A stretch of DNA of 18,953 nt from CAZMOK01 sp964567785 (GCA_964567785.1 CAZMOK010000055.1:1-18953), one strand, 5' to 3'; shown: positions 7,810 through 15,760, counted from the first letter of the stretch. Numbers and translations are program-made. Notes: generated by a model not told the origin, from the sequence alone.

Positions 7810-10158
7810 TCATTCAACAATGAACTTATGTGTTGCGGCCGGCCCATTGCCTTTACCCGTAAAACTCAATAGATAGGTGCCGGGTACGAGTTTGCCGGTA
7901 CTATATTCCAGCAGCCTGCGACCCGGGTCAACGGCAAACCTGTCGATCAACCGCCCGTTGCTGTCGTAAATGGCTACGTCCCCTTCAATGTCAAGGTCCG
8001 CCAGGTCTATTCTTATTTTTTCCCCGGCCGGGTTCGGGTAGACCTCAATTTTACCGGTTGTGTTATTTTCTTCGGATATCCCTACCTGGGTATCCCATAC
8101 TGCCAGGGTGTAATCACCCATTTTCAGGTCCTGTACTATTATGTTCCCCACGGTCCAGTTGCCCAGTTGCTCATACTCCACATCCTGCCATTCTTCCTGG
8201 GCATTTGCACGGTACATGACCACAATCGAGTCGGTCGGGCCTGTGATAAGGGTATTGTCGAGATAGCTGTTAATAGTGTAAAAGAAATAGCCTTTGGCCT
8301 CAAAAGTTTCCGGGAGGATGCCCGAAACAGTCCAGTAGCGGTAATCCGACAGTGTAAGACCGTTGATCGGCTCTTCAAGGCTGTCGGGCGGAGCCCAGTT
8401 ATGGGTAACCTGCACGAACGCCGAATCAGTGATGTCGAGAACCTCTATCTCTAAAAAGGTTTTTGAATACGTATAGCTCCCTGTTTCATCAATTACTTTA
8501 TAATGATCGGTGGTGGCGTCGCACATTTTTTCTTCCAGGTCGATGAACACTGCCAAAGGCTCGAAGGGTGTTGTAAAAGTGGCTTCCCCGGTTTCACCGG
8601 AAAAAGATACCCTTTCGGTCTGCTCTTCCCAGGTATCGCTCATGAATGTAATTTCAACAATATGATCATTACCGGTGAATAATGGCCCTTTTCTTTTATT
8701 CCTGAGGAAGACGGTCGACTCATAATTTGGCCCCGAAGGTGTGGTTTCGAAATGATCCAGCGAGTAATGCGGTGTGCCGGCATGGAACACCCAGTTGTCG
8801 AAGAAACCGGTCATGTCCACACCCGTCTGTGTAGTGAAAAAGTCCCTCATATCATAAGAAGAGGCAGAATTATAGGCAAATTCATCGGTGTAAGCTCTGA
8901 GGCCGTCGAAAAACAGGCTGTCGCCCAGGTAGAACCGCATGGCCTGCACTACGGTGGAACCTTTGTCATAGGCGGTCATGCCATAGGTATGCGTTTGGGG
9001 GATGTCGTTCAGCACAAAATAATCCCCGTCGCCGCCGGGGGTATGGCAATACTGGAGCACCTCACGGTGAACGTCGCGCATCTCCTCCTTGAAAAAGTCA
9101 TAACCGTAAAGCTCGATGGCATAATACATCTGGAAGAAGGTAGCCCAGCCCTCGTTGAGCCACATCTCCTCCGCACAGGAACAGGTAACCTGGTCACCGA
9201 GCCACATATGGGTAAGCTCGTGGGCCATCAGCGATTCGTAGGAGGTATTCCCTGAAATGGTGAAGTGCGGCACCGCTATGTTGGTCGCATGCTCCATGGC
9301 GCCAAGTGCCGTGCTTACATAACCTACCCGCTCCCAGGGATAGGGCCCCATCCTGTCTTCGAACTGGGCAAGGATGGTTTTCAGGTTGACGAAGGTACCC
9401 GCCACCTTCATCGTATCCTGGGGCCTGACGTAAATGTCGATAGGTATGTCGGCCTCAATCCCGTTGTAGGTGTCGCTTACGGCCACATAATCGCCTATGG
9501 CAACAGAAACAAGGTAGGTGGGGAGTGAATGTGCTGTATGCCAGTGGTAGGTTGTGGTACCGTTACCGTTGTCGATCTGTTCTATCAGCAGGCCGCCACT
9601 CACTACCATCATGCTGTTGTCCACGGTGCCGTAGATATGATAGATGGCCCTGTCGGTGAAATTGTCGATACAAGGGAACCAGCTTTTACCCAGGTTATGC
9701 GGTATATCATTCAAACCAACTCCAAGGTTGAAGGCATAGTCTCCGGAGAAGTGAAAACCTCCCCAGTCTTCGTGGTAGGGGGTGCCGTTATAGTGGACTG
9801 AAACATCCAGCGTATCGCCTGTATTTGCCGCTGCAGGCAGATCGATGGTAAGCAGGTCGTCGTCCTGGGTGAACGAAGAGATCATCTCTCCGTCGATTGT
9901 AATGCTGTCAATCTCAAAATACTTGAAGTCCAGGATGGCCTGGGTGAGATCATCTGTGAGCACAGCCAGCTTTAAAGTTGTATTTGCAGTGATGAACTGG
10001 GTAGCCATGTCTATATTTTCGATCCTGATATCGTAAGAAACGGCATCCAGGTCCTCGTTTTCCTGTGCCGCAAGGGGCAGTGCGCAAAAAAAGGAAAAGA
10101 ACAGGACCAGGGAAAGCGGTATGCGGAAAAGGGTAAAGATGGAGATTGAATACATCAT
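7810..10158 (-). CDS. Secreted M1-family zinc metallopeptidase with T9SS sorting domain
   Basis: 782 aa. Gluzincin aminopeptidase of the M1 (aminopeptidase N/LTA4 hydrolase) family, probably removing N-terminal residues from peptides outside the cell. Signal peptide about 1-31 (ending LAAQ). M1 N-terminal beta domain about 35-225; catalytic domain about 235-465 with zinc site HELTH (313-317) and E336 in WLNEGWA, exactly 18 residues after the second His, and likely transition-state Tyr Y397 (AYDKG). The exopeptidase motif usually written GAMEN reads GAMEH (286-290), a variant found in other bacterial M1 enzymes. Beta-rich region about 470-690, then a T9SS sorting domain about 695-782 with PNP (VYPNPAG). 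Met at 10158 is directly followed by Met at 10155; either could start. It ends just before the serine hydrolase gene; a TAATTTTA (10177-10184, minus) is a weak -7 candidate. Confidence 0.93.
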   Translation of the reverse strand: MMYSISIFTLFRIPLSLVLFFSFFCALPLAAQENEDLDAVSYDIRIENIDMATQFITANTTLKLAVLTDDLTQAILDFKYFEIDSITIDGEMISSFTQDDDLLTIDLPAAANTGDTLDVSVHYNGTPYHEDWGGFHFSGDYAFNLGVGLNDIPHNLGKSWFPCIDNFTDRAIYHIYGTVDNSMMVVSGGLLIEQIDNGNGTTTYHWHTAHSLPTYLVSVAIGDYVAVSDTYNGIEADIPIDIYVRPQDTMKVAGTFVNLKTILAQFEDRMGPYPWERVGYVSTALGAMEHATNIAVPHFTISGNTSYESLMAHELTHMWLGDQVTCSCAEEMWLNEGWATFFQMYYAIELYGYDFFKEEMRDVHREVLQYCHTPGGDGDYFVLNDIPQTHTYGMTAYDKGSTVVQAMRFYLGDSLFFDGLRAYTDEFAYNSASSYDMRDFFTTQTGVDMTGFFDNWVFHAGTPHYSLDHFETTPSGPNYESTVFLRNKRKGPLFTGNDHIVEITFMSDTWEEQTERVSFSGETGEATFTTPFEPLAVFIDLEEKMCDATTDHYKVIDETGSYTYSKTFLEIEVLDITDSAFVQVTHNWAPPDSLEEPINGLTLSDYRYWTVSGILPETFEAKGYFFYTINSYLDNTLITGPTDSIVVMYRANAQEEWQDVEYEQLGNWTVGNIIVQDLKMGDYTLAVWDTQVGISEENNTTGKIEVYPNPAGEKIRIDLADLDIEGDVAIYDSNGRLIDRFAVDPGRRLLEYSTGKLVPGTYLLSFTGKGNGPAATHKFIVE

Positions 10159-10207
10159 TATGAACTGTTTATGATGTAAAATTATTTAATATCGTGAGTT
10201 CAGGAGT

Positions 10208-10223
10208 AATTATGACCATAATT
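10208..10223. promoter_or_regulatory. 7+2+7 perfect inverted repeat in the divergent promoter region
   Basis: AATTATG (10208-10214) and CATAATT (10217-10223) are perfect inverted arms around AC. The site lies between the divergent M1 peptidase and efflux adaptor genes, immediately upstream of a plus-strand -7 box (10228-10235). That is a natural place for a dimeric repressor or activator. It is not followed by a T-tract, so it is not a terminator. No local regulator gene suggests which protein would bind. Confidence 0.4.
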
Positions 10224-10227
10224 TTTC

Positions 10228-10235
10228 TACTTTTG
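10228..10235 (+). promoter_or_regulatory. Candidate -7 box for the efflux adaptor-tsaB operon
   Basis: TACTTTTG matches TAnnTTTG exactly and predicts a leader of about 50 bases before the ATG at 10293. A second palindrome, GAATCGATTC (10247-10256), would lie just after the start site. No -33 TTTG is visible at the expected distance, where the 10208-10223 inverted repeat sits instead. Confidence 0.4.
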
Positions 10236-10292
10236 AGTTGATCATCGAATCGATTCAGTCAATAAATGTTAACCGGATAATCAAGATTATTA

Positions 10293-11612
10293 ATGAAAGC
10301 CAAGTCAAGAAAAAGACTCATTATCATAGCCAGCATAGTGGTTGTGGCAGTGCTAGTCATTTTAGCAATCCAGAAAGGGAACCAGTCGGGCGGCATCAGG
10401 GTTTCCACTGAAAAGGCCGAATTGCGAACGATTATAGAAACGGTAGCTGCCAATGGCAAGATACAACCTGTTCAGGATGTCATGATCAGTCCGTACATTT
10501 CAGGCGAAGTGATCGAACTTACCGTAAAGGAGGGTGATGAAGTGAAGAAGGGCGACCTGCTGGCAAAGATCGACCCCGAGATCTACCGGGCCAATTTCGA
10601 ACGGATGGAGGCCAACCTGAATTCCCAGAAGGCTAACCTGGCCAATTCCAGGGCACGGCTTGCCCAGGTGAAGGCTGAGTTTGCCAATGCAAAATTATCG
10701 TTCGAAAGGAGCAGGAAGCTCTGGGAGCAGGAGGTAATCTCAGAGGCAGAGTTCGACCAGGCCAAAGCAGCCTTCGAGGTGGCTGAGGCCGAAGTGGAAG
10801 CTGCACAGCAAAGTGTGAAAAGCGCTGAATTCGGCGTTGCCAGTGCCAGGGCCTCTCTGGATGAGGCACAGGAGAACCTCACTAAAACTGCGGTTATCGC
10901 CCCATCCGACGGCACCGTTTCCAAACTGAATGTTGAACAGGGGGAAAGGGTTACAGGGGCTTCACAGTTCTCGGCAGGTACCGAGATCATGCGCCTGGCC
11001 AACCTGGAGGAGATGGAAGTGAACGTGGAAGTGAACGAGAACGACATTGTTAGGATCTCCATGTGGGACACCTGCATCATAGAAGTGGATGCCTACCTCG
11101 ACCATAAGTTCAAGGGTGTGGTGACAGAGATAGCGACATCGGCAAACGTAACAGGCATCAGCGCCGACCAGGTAACCAATTTCGATGTAAAGATCAGGAT
11201 ACTGCGGGAAACCTATGAAGAGCTGATCCCCGGGAATAGTACGGTAAGGTCGCCCTTCCGGCCGGGCATGTCGGCCACGGTAGATATCCAGACCGAGACC
11301 CGCCGCAAGGTGCTCACCGTTCCCATCCAGGCCGTAACGACCAGGGCCGATACTGCACAGAGTGAAACCGAAGAGGCCGGTTTCATCGATGAAGAATTTG
11401 TGGAATGTGTTTTTGTGTTTGATGAAGGCATTGCCAAATTCCGGAAAGTGGAAACCGGCATCCAGGATAATACCTATATCCAGGTGCTCGAAGGCCTGGA
11501 AGAAAATGAGGAAGTAATAACAGGCCCCTACCGCGCCGTTTCCAAGTTGCTCTCCGACGGCGATGAGGTGTTCAGGGTCGACCGCGAAGCACTCTTCTCG
11601 GAGGAGGAATAA
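10293..11612 (+). CDS. Efflux periplasmic adaptor (MacA/HlyD, RND-adaptor family)
   Basis: 439 aa. Membrane-fusion protein that links an inner-membrane pump (MacB-type ABC or RND) to an outer-membrane TolC channel. N-terminal membrane anchor about 9-27; lipoyl/barrel-sandwich half-motif about 53-93 (SPYISGEVIEL, VKEGDEVKKGDLL); long alpha-hairpin about 95-195, rich in Ala, Glu and Gln; second lipoyl half about 198-235 (APSDGTVSKLNVEQGERV); beta-barrel about 240-335; membrane-proximal domain about 340-430. MacA-like in layout. No pump or TolC gene follows; the stop is five bases from the tsaB start, so it is an adaptor without a partner in this window. The acidic C-terminus (SEEE) looks complete. 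Substrate unknown. Confidence 0.9.
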   Translation: MKAKSRKRLIIIASIVVVAVLVILAIQKGNQSGGIRVSTEKAELRTIIETVAANGKIQPVQDVMISPYISGEVIELTVKEGDEVKKGDLLAKIDPEIYRANFERMEANLNSQKANLANSRARLAQVKAEFANAKLSFERSRKLWEQEVISEAEFDQAKAAFEVAEAEVEAAQQSVKSAEFGVASARASLDEAQENLTKTAVIAPSDGTVSKLNVEQGERVTGASQFSAGTEIMRLANLEEMEVNVEVNENDIVRISMWDTCIIEVDAYLDHKFKGVVTEIATSANVTGISADQVTNFDVKIRILRETYEELIPGNSTVRSPFRPGMSATVDIQTETRRKVLTVPIQAVTTRADTAQSETEEAGFIDEEFVECVFVFDEGIAKFRKVETGIQDNTYIQVLEGLEENEEVITGPYRAVSKLLSDGDEVFRVDREALFSEEE

Positions 11613-11617
11613 AATTT

Positions 11618-12313
11618 ATGGCATTTATCCTTAACATAGAAACAGCCACACCGTTGTGTTCTGTGGGGCTTTCCTTCAATGGCGAGGTGCAGGCCCTGAG
11701 GGAGAGCAGCGAGAAGAACATCCATGCCTCAATGACCACTCTTTTCATAGAGGAAGTTTTAAAGGAAGAGGCTGTACGTTACACTGATCTTTCCGCCCTG
11801 GCCGTGAGCAAAGGGCCCGGTTCTTACACCGGACTCCGCATAGGCACCTCCGTGGCGAAAGGCTTGTGCTATTCGCTGGACATTCCACTCATCGCTGTGG
11901 GCACCTTGCAGGCAATGGCTTACGGGGCTTCACTTACAGTGGATGATGATGATTGTCTTTTCTGCCCGATGATCGATGCAAGGCGGATGGAGGTGTATGC
12001 TGCCTTGTTCAACAGCAAAAACGAACAGGTAAGGGAAGTGAAGCCCGAGATCATTGAAAAAGACTCCTTTTCAGACTATCTGAAAGATAACAGGGTTTAT
12101 TTTTTTGGCAACGGCGCCGAAAAAACCAAAGCTATCCTGGCGGGTAATCCCAATGCCTTTTATCTTGATGATATCTTTCCTTCGGCAAAGTTCATGGCGC
12201 CCCTTGCCCACCGGGCTTATGAGCAAAATAACTTTGCCGACACCGCCTATTTCGAGCCTTTCTACCTCAAGGAGTTCAGGCCGGGCATACCGAGGGTGAA
12301 GGGGCTTAAGTAA
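11618..12313 (+). CDS. tsaB: TsaB, tRNA t6A37 synthesis subunit
   Basis: 231 aa, the normal length. TsaB (YeaZ) is the non-catalytic partner of TsaD; with TsaE and TsaC/TsaC2 the complex makes N6-threonylcarbamoyladenosine at position 37 of ANN-decoding tRNAs. It has an ASKHA-like fold. Visible hallmarks: N-terminal LNIETAT (5-11), the central stretch SKGPGSYTGLRIG (64-76) and a C-terminal run ending LKEFRPGIPRVKG. It follows the efflux adaptor by five bases and is probably co-transcribed with it, pairing an essential housekeeping gene with an export gene. A spacer of nearly 200 bp with repeats follows it. Confidence 0.95.
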   Translation: MAFILNIETATPLCSVGLSFNGEVQALRESSEKNIHASMTTLFIEEVLKEEAVRYTDLSALAVSKGPGSYTGLRIGTSVAKGLCYSLDIPLIAVGTLQAMAYGASLTVDDDDCLFCPMIDARRMEVYAALFNSKNEQVREVKPEIIEKDSFSDYLKDNRVYFFGNGAEKTKAILAGNPNAFYLDDIFPSAKFMAPLAHRAYEQNNFADTAYFEPFYLKEFRPGIPRVKGLK

Positions 12314-12315
12314 AG

Positions 12316-12446
12316 TTGAGAATTGAGATTGGAAATCAACACAGAATCTCTGCGAGAAACAAAAAAGAAGGCAGTAGCACAATATAGACTGCAAGACCTG
12401 AAATTGCAGGGGAAATCCATAAACTGTAAAGCGCAAACCGTAAACT
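12316..12446. repeat. Post-tsaB short-period repeats (TTGAGAW pair; RRTTTAC heptamers in minus orientation)
   Basis: Two heptamers, TTGAGAA (12316-12322) and TTGAGAT (12323-12329), start two bases after the tsaB stop. At 12419-12446 the minus strand carries four heptamers: AGTTTAC, GGTTTGC, GCTTTAC, AGTTTAT, the same RRTTTAC family as at 15761-15795 and 18031-18044. A 6-bp stem, CTGCAA/TTGCAG (12389-12394, 12404-12409), lies between them without a T-tract. I see no coding sequence in 12314-12511. Confidence 0.75.
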
Positions 12447-12473
12447 GCTAATGGCATTTTTCTTTAATTTATT

Positions 12474-12481
12474 TACCTTTG
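12474..12481 (+). promoter_or_regulatory. Bacteroidetes -7 box for the exported hypothetical gene
   Basis: TACCTTTG matches TAnnTTTG exactly, 30 bp before the ATG at 12512, giving a predicted leader of about 24 bases. The upstream 25 bases are T-rich with no clear -33 TTTG. Confidence 0.5.
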
Positions 12482-12511
12482 ATATGACTAAACCAAAGAC
12501 ACACTCTACTC

Positions 12512-13258
12512 ATGAAAAGAACTGTTTTAACTACTGTTTTTGCCTTTTTCATATTGGCCGCTGAAACATCTGCCCAGTACGCCGCAGGCATGCCTACAAC
12601 CTTTTTCTACGATCTTACGCCCATCTCCAACTCTGAAATGGCTGTGGAATATATCGATGGCATAAAGACTTACAGGTCCAGAAGGGATGCCGGCAGAGGG
12701 GTTGTTGGGGAACCCTTCCTTGACCCGGAATTCACAGATGGGGCCGTGTTTTTCTCTGACAGCACAAAGCTTGAAGATGTTAAACTTCGTTACAACGTTT
12801 ACCAGGACAAGATGGAGGTTGTTTTCCAGGGCGACACCGTCGGAATACAACCCTCTTACAGGATGACCGGCCTGCAGTTAGGCGATAAGATCTTTATCAA
12901 CAGCCTCATGTATGATGAATGGACCAGGGAATTCAAGTACGGTTACCTCGAATTGCTTATCAATGGCGAGGTAATGCTGCTGAAGAAATATGAAAAGTCT
13001 TTCAAGTACAACTCCTTCGCCACTAAATACAACGGTGGCGGCGGCGATAAAAATTTCCATTTTATCGATAAAGAGAAATTGTTTTACAAAAAAGGCGTTG
13101 AATCTGCCATCCGGGTGAAAAAGAGAAAGAAAAAGGTGCTTGAGATCTTCGGCGACCATGCCGCAAAGATCGAAGAATACGTAAAAGAGAACAACCTGAG
13201 ATACAGGAAAGAAGAAGACCTCGCAAAGATCTTTCAATTCTATAATTCTGAGTTTTAG
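12512..13258 (+). CDS. Exported protein of unknown function
   Basis: 248 aa; I do not recognise the family. Signal peptide about 1-21 (hydrophobic TVFAFFILAA, then TSAQ). The mature part (about 55-170) is rich in short beta strands with Asp, Tyr and Gly. A Gly-rich stretch (TKYNGGGGDKNFHF) at about 169-182 is followed by a basic segment (RVKKRKKK, about 201-208). The last 40 residues look helical (IEEYVKENNLRYRKEEDLAKI). There is no lipobox, membrane helix or T9SS tail, so it is probably periplasmic. Its own -7 box lies 30 bp upstream and repeat arrays flank it, so it appears to be a single-gene transcript. Confidence 0.85.
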   Translation: MKRTVLTTVFAFFILAAETSAQYAAGMPTTFFYDLTPISNSEMAVEYIDGIKTYRSRRDAGRGVVGEPFLDPEFTDGAVFFSDSTKLEDVKLRYNVYQDKMEVVFQGDTVGIQPSYRMTGLQLGDKIFINSLMYDEWTREFKYGYLELLINGEVMLLKKYEKSFKYNSFATKYNGGGGDKNFHFIDKEKLFYKKGVESAIRVKKRKKKVLEIFGDHAAKIEEYVKENNLRYRKEEDLAKIFQFYNSEF

Positions 13259-13260
13259 AG

Positions 13261-13288
13261 GGCTGTTGGCTGATGGCTGATGGCTGTT
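13261..13288. repeat. GGCTGWT heptamer array
   Basis: Four exact 7-bp units: GGCTGTT, GGCTGAT, GGCTGAT, GGCTGTT. The array begins two bases after the stop codon of the exported hypothetical gene. Confidence 0.9.
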
Positions 13289-13290
13289 AG

Positions 13291-13334
13291 ATTATTGTCA
13301 CTATTGTCACTATTGTCAAATTGTCTTTATTGTC
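13291..13334. repeat. ACTATTGTC nonamer array
   Basis: ATTATTGTC, ACTATTGTC, ACTATTGTC, AAATTGTC (8 bp) and TTTATTGTC in direct succession, starting two bases after the heptamer array. Four units are 9 bp and one has lost a base. All end in ATTGTC. Confidence 0.88.
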
Positions 13335-13337
13335 AGA

Positions 13338-13503
13338 GTGTTAGGGTGTTACAGTGNNNNNNNNNNNNNNNNNNNNNNNNNNNNNNNNNNNNNNNNNNNN
13401 NNNNNNNNNNNNNNNNNNNNNNNNNNNNNNNNNNNNNNNNNNNNNNNNNNNNNNNNCCTGAGCTTCTGTGCTTTCATTGTTCATTACCCTAACACCCTAA
13501 AAC
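13338..13503. repeat. GTGTTAGG octamers in inverted orientation around an assembly gap
   Basis: Left of the gap: GTGTTAGG (13338-13345), GTGTTACA (13346-13353), then GTG. Right of it, in the opposite orientation: CCTAACAC (13488-13495) and CCTAAAAC (13496-13503), reading GTTTTAGG GTGTTAGG on the minus strand. The gap therefore sits between inverted arms of the same octamer. The 13259-13536 interval holds only these repeats, the gap, and a weak TATTTTTA box (13510-13517) ahead of the patatin gene. Confidence 0.75.
13357..13456. other. Assembly gap (100 N)
   Basis: Exactly 100 N, the usual placeholder for a scaffold gap of unknown size. The missing sequence may contain more repeat units or a small gene. 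Confidence 0.98.
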
Positions 13504-13536
13504 TTTTCTTATTTTTACATCCTCATCACACAGCCA

Positions 13537-15759
13537 ATGAACAGGATACGCATTGCAGCAATAATCATCCTCACATTTTATTTTATTTCGGCTTTCGCCG
13601 GAAGTGCAGACTCAACCATTAACCGCACAAGGCCGGCCGTGGGGCTGGTGCTGAGCGGGGGCGGGGCCAAGGGTTTTGCTTACATAGGCCTCCTCAGGGT
13701 GTTGAACGAAACAGGGCTGCAGGTGGATTATGTAGGCGGTACCTCGATAGGAAGTATTGTAGGCGGACTGTATGCCATAGGCTACCACCCCGATTCGATC
13801 GAGAAGATGATCAGGCAGCAGGACTGGGACAACCTGCTCACCGATGTCATCGAACGTAAATTCATTTCGTACGAAGAGAAAGAGTTCGGGGAGAAATTCA
13901 TTGTTACACTCCCCATCAAGGAAAAGAAGATTGGACTCCGGTCCTCGCTCTACCACGGGCAGGAGATCAACCTGCTGCTGAACAGGTATTTTTCACCCGC
14001 TTATGATGTATATGACTTCAACGATCTTCAAACACCTTTCCTCTGCATCGGCACCGACCTGCTCACAGGCAAACCGGTGGTGCTCGATGAGGGATACCTG
14101 GCCATGGCCATCAGGGCCAGCATGTCGATACCGGGATATTTCTCTCCTGTAGAATACCTCGATTATTACCTGGTGGACGGCGGTGTTGTCAATAATTATC
14201 CTGTGAAAGAGGTGAAGGAGGCAGGCGCCACATTCATCCTCGGCGGGGACGTGCAGGAAGGGCTCAAAACCCGGAAGCAATTAAACACGCTCACGGCCAT
14301 CATCGACCAGGTGATCACCTTCAACCGGACGGAAGCCAATGAGATCGGGTATGAGCTGACCGACCTGTATGTCCCTATCAGCACAAAACCCTACGATGTG
14401 ATGAGCTTCACCGACTACGACTCGATAATCGCCATTGGTGAAAGGGTGGCCAGGGAACACTACGACGAGATCAAGGCACTGGCCGATTCGCTGAATGCCC
14501 TGGAATACCGTCCTATGAAGGAATATAACACCCATCCCATCGATTCCATCACCATCGATGATATTATTTATAAAGGCTTCGATAAGATGCCGGTGAAATA
14601 CTTCGGCGATATCTTCGACGGTCTCAAGAATTCCACCATCGCCGTAAAGGACCTCGAAGATGCCATCCATACCCTCTCGGGGACACGCTTTTTTGAGACC
14701 GTATCGTACGAGATCATCAATAAGGACGACAAAAAGCACCTCCTGATCCGCGCCGACGATTCGGAAACGGGAACCATATCAGCCGGTATCCACTACGACA
14801 ACGATTACCGGGGCAGCATCATCATCAACGGGGCTTTCAGGAACCTGCTGGGCAAGCGGACCAAGCTCTTCGCCGACCTGGTGCTCGGCACCGAACCGCG
14901 GTTCAGGGCCATGTACCTGTTCGACAACGGCATTAAGCCGGGAATTGGGATCAAGCTCGATTTCTTTGATTTCTCCTTCGACCTGTACGAGAAAGATACC
15001 AAAACCAACGAGATCAACTTTTCCAATTACAAGGCCAGCGTATTTTTCAACCAGAACCTGAAAAACACCTACAACTTCCGCACAGGCGGTGATTACGAAT
15101 ATTTCAGCTTCAAACAGAACGTCCTTGTCGACACCTTGCTTGAACAATTCAGGGATTTCTCGAGCTATGTGACCCTCTTTGCCGAGATCAACGCCGACAC
15201 GCGCGACAGGGCCTACTTCTCCAAAAAGGGCTTCCTGGCCAAGGCCCGGGGCGAATATGTGATACCGGTTTCGAAGAACTGGTCGAAGCAGTTGTTTTCC
15301 AGTTCATTCATTGCCTATGCAAGATACCTGCAGAACATCCCTGCGGGAAAGAGGTTCGTTTTCAAGCCCGGATTGTTCGTCGGCACCACCCTCAGGCAGG
15401 ACGACGTCCCTCCCATACACCATACTTTTGCCCTGGGCGGGCTGAACCCGTCCAATTACGTCGACAAGCACACCTATTTTGCGGGGCTGAATTTCCTGCA
15501 GAATTTCGGTTACCACACCTATGTGGCGAGGCTGAAGCTCCAGTACAACATTTACCGGAAGTTCTACCTGACCGGCATGGTCAATGCCGGCGCCAACCAG
15601 ACATACATAGAGGATGTGTTCAAACCGGAGAACCAGATCCTGGGCTACGGCCTCACCGCCAGCTACGACAGCATGATCGGACCCGTGGAGCTTACCGCCA
15701 TGGGCTCGAACTTCAATTCCGGCATACAGTTGTTTCTCAATGTGGGGTTCTGGTTTTAG
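13537..15759 (+). CDS. Patatin-like phospholipase fused to POTRA and outer-membrane beta-barrel
   Basis: 740 aa. Signal peptide about 1-22. Patatin domain about 33-245 with oxyanion loop SGGGAKG (40-46), nucleophile elbow GTSIG (S70) and dyad Asp in DGG (D214); the Ser-Asp pair is complete, so lipid acyl hydrolase activity is expected. Then a POTRA-like module about 335-408 and a BamA/Omp85-type 16-strand barrel about 412-740 ending in aromatic GFWF, the usual signal for outer-membrane assembly. The layout resembles PlpD-type (type Vd) autotransporters, in which the barrel carries its own patatin passenger, and is common in Bacteroidetes. Whether the passenger is released or stays on the surface cannot be seen. 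It is flanked by repeat arrays and two assembly gaps, and appears to be monocistronic. Confidence 0.93.
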   Translation: MNRIRIAAIIILTFYFISAFAGSADSTINRTRPAVGLVLSGGGAKGFAYIGLLRVLNETGLQVDYVGGTSIGSIVGGLYAIGYHPDSIEKMIRQQDWDNLLTDVIERKFISYEEKEFGEKFIVTLPIKEKKIGLRSSLYHGQEINLLLNRYFSPAYDVYDFNDLQTPFLCIGTDLLTGKPVVLDEGYLAMAIRASMSIPGYFSPVEYLDYYLVDGGVVNNYPVKEVKEAGATFILGGDVQEGLKTRKQLNTLTAIIDQVITFNRTEANEIGYELTDLYVPISTKPYDVMSFTDYDSIIAIGERVAREHYDEIKALADSLNALEYRPMKEYNTHPIDSITIDDIIYKGFDKMPVKYFGDIFDGLKNSTIAVKDLEDAIHTLSGTRFFETVSYEIINKDDKKHLLIRADDSETGTISAGIHYDNDYRGSIIINGAFRNLLGKRTKLFADLVLGTEPRFRAMYLFDNGIKPGIGIKLDFFDFSFDLYEKDTKTNEINFSNYKASVFFNQNLKNTYNFRTGGDYEYFSFKQNVLVDTLLEQFRDFSSYVTLFAEINADTRDRAYFSKKGFLAKARGEYVIPVSKNWSKQLFSSSFIAYARYLQNIPAGKRFVFKPGLFVGTTLRQDDVPPIHHTFALGGLNPSNYVDKHTYFAGLNFLQNFGYHTYVARLKLQYNIYRKFYLTGMVNAGANQTYIEDVFKPENQILGYGLTASYDSMIGPVELTAMGSNFNSGIQLFLNVGFWF

Positions 15760-15760
15760 G

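Noticed and set aside
7688..7813. Upstream in-frame start for the serine hydrolase, overlapping the peptidase stop by four bases
   Set aside because: It would bury a typical lipoprotein signal and lipobox 42 residues inside the protein, and an exact -7 box lies between the two starts. The ATGA overlap keeps coupling possible but is the weaker explanation.
12389..12409. CTGCAA/TTGCAG hairpin as a tsaB terminator
   Set aside because: The stem is only 6 bp with a 9-base loop and is followed by GGGAAATCC rather than a T-tract.
13261..13356. CRISPR-like array
   Set aside because: Units are 7-9 bp and directly adjacent, with no spacers and no cas genes.
14281..14739. 152-codon minus-strand frame inside the patatin gene
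   Set aside because: It is antisense to the patatin-barrel gene and has no own motif or promoter.
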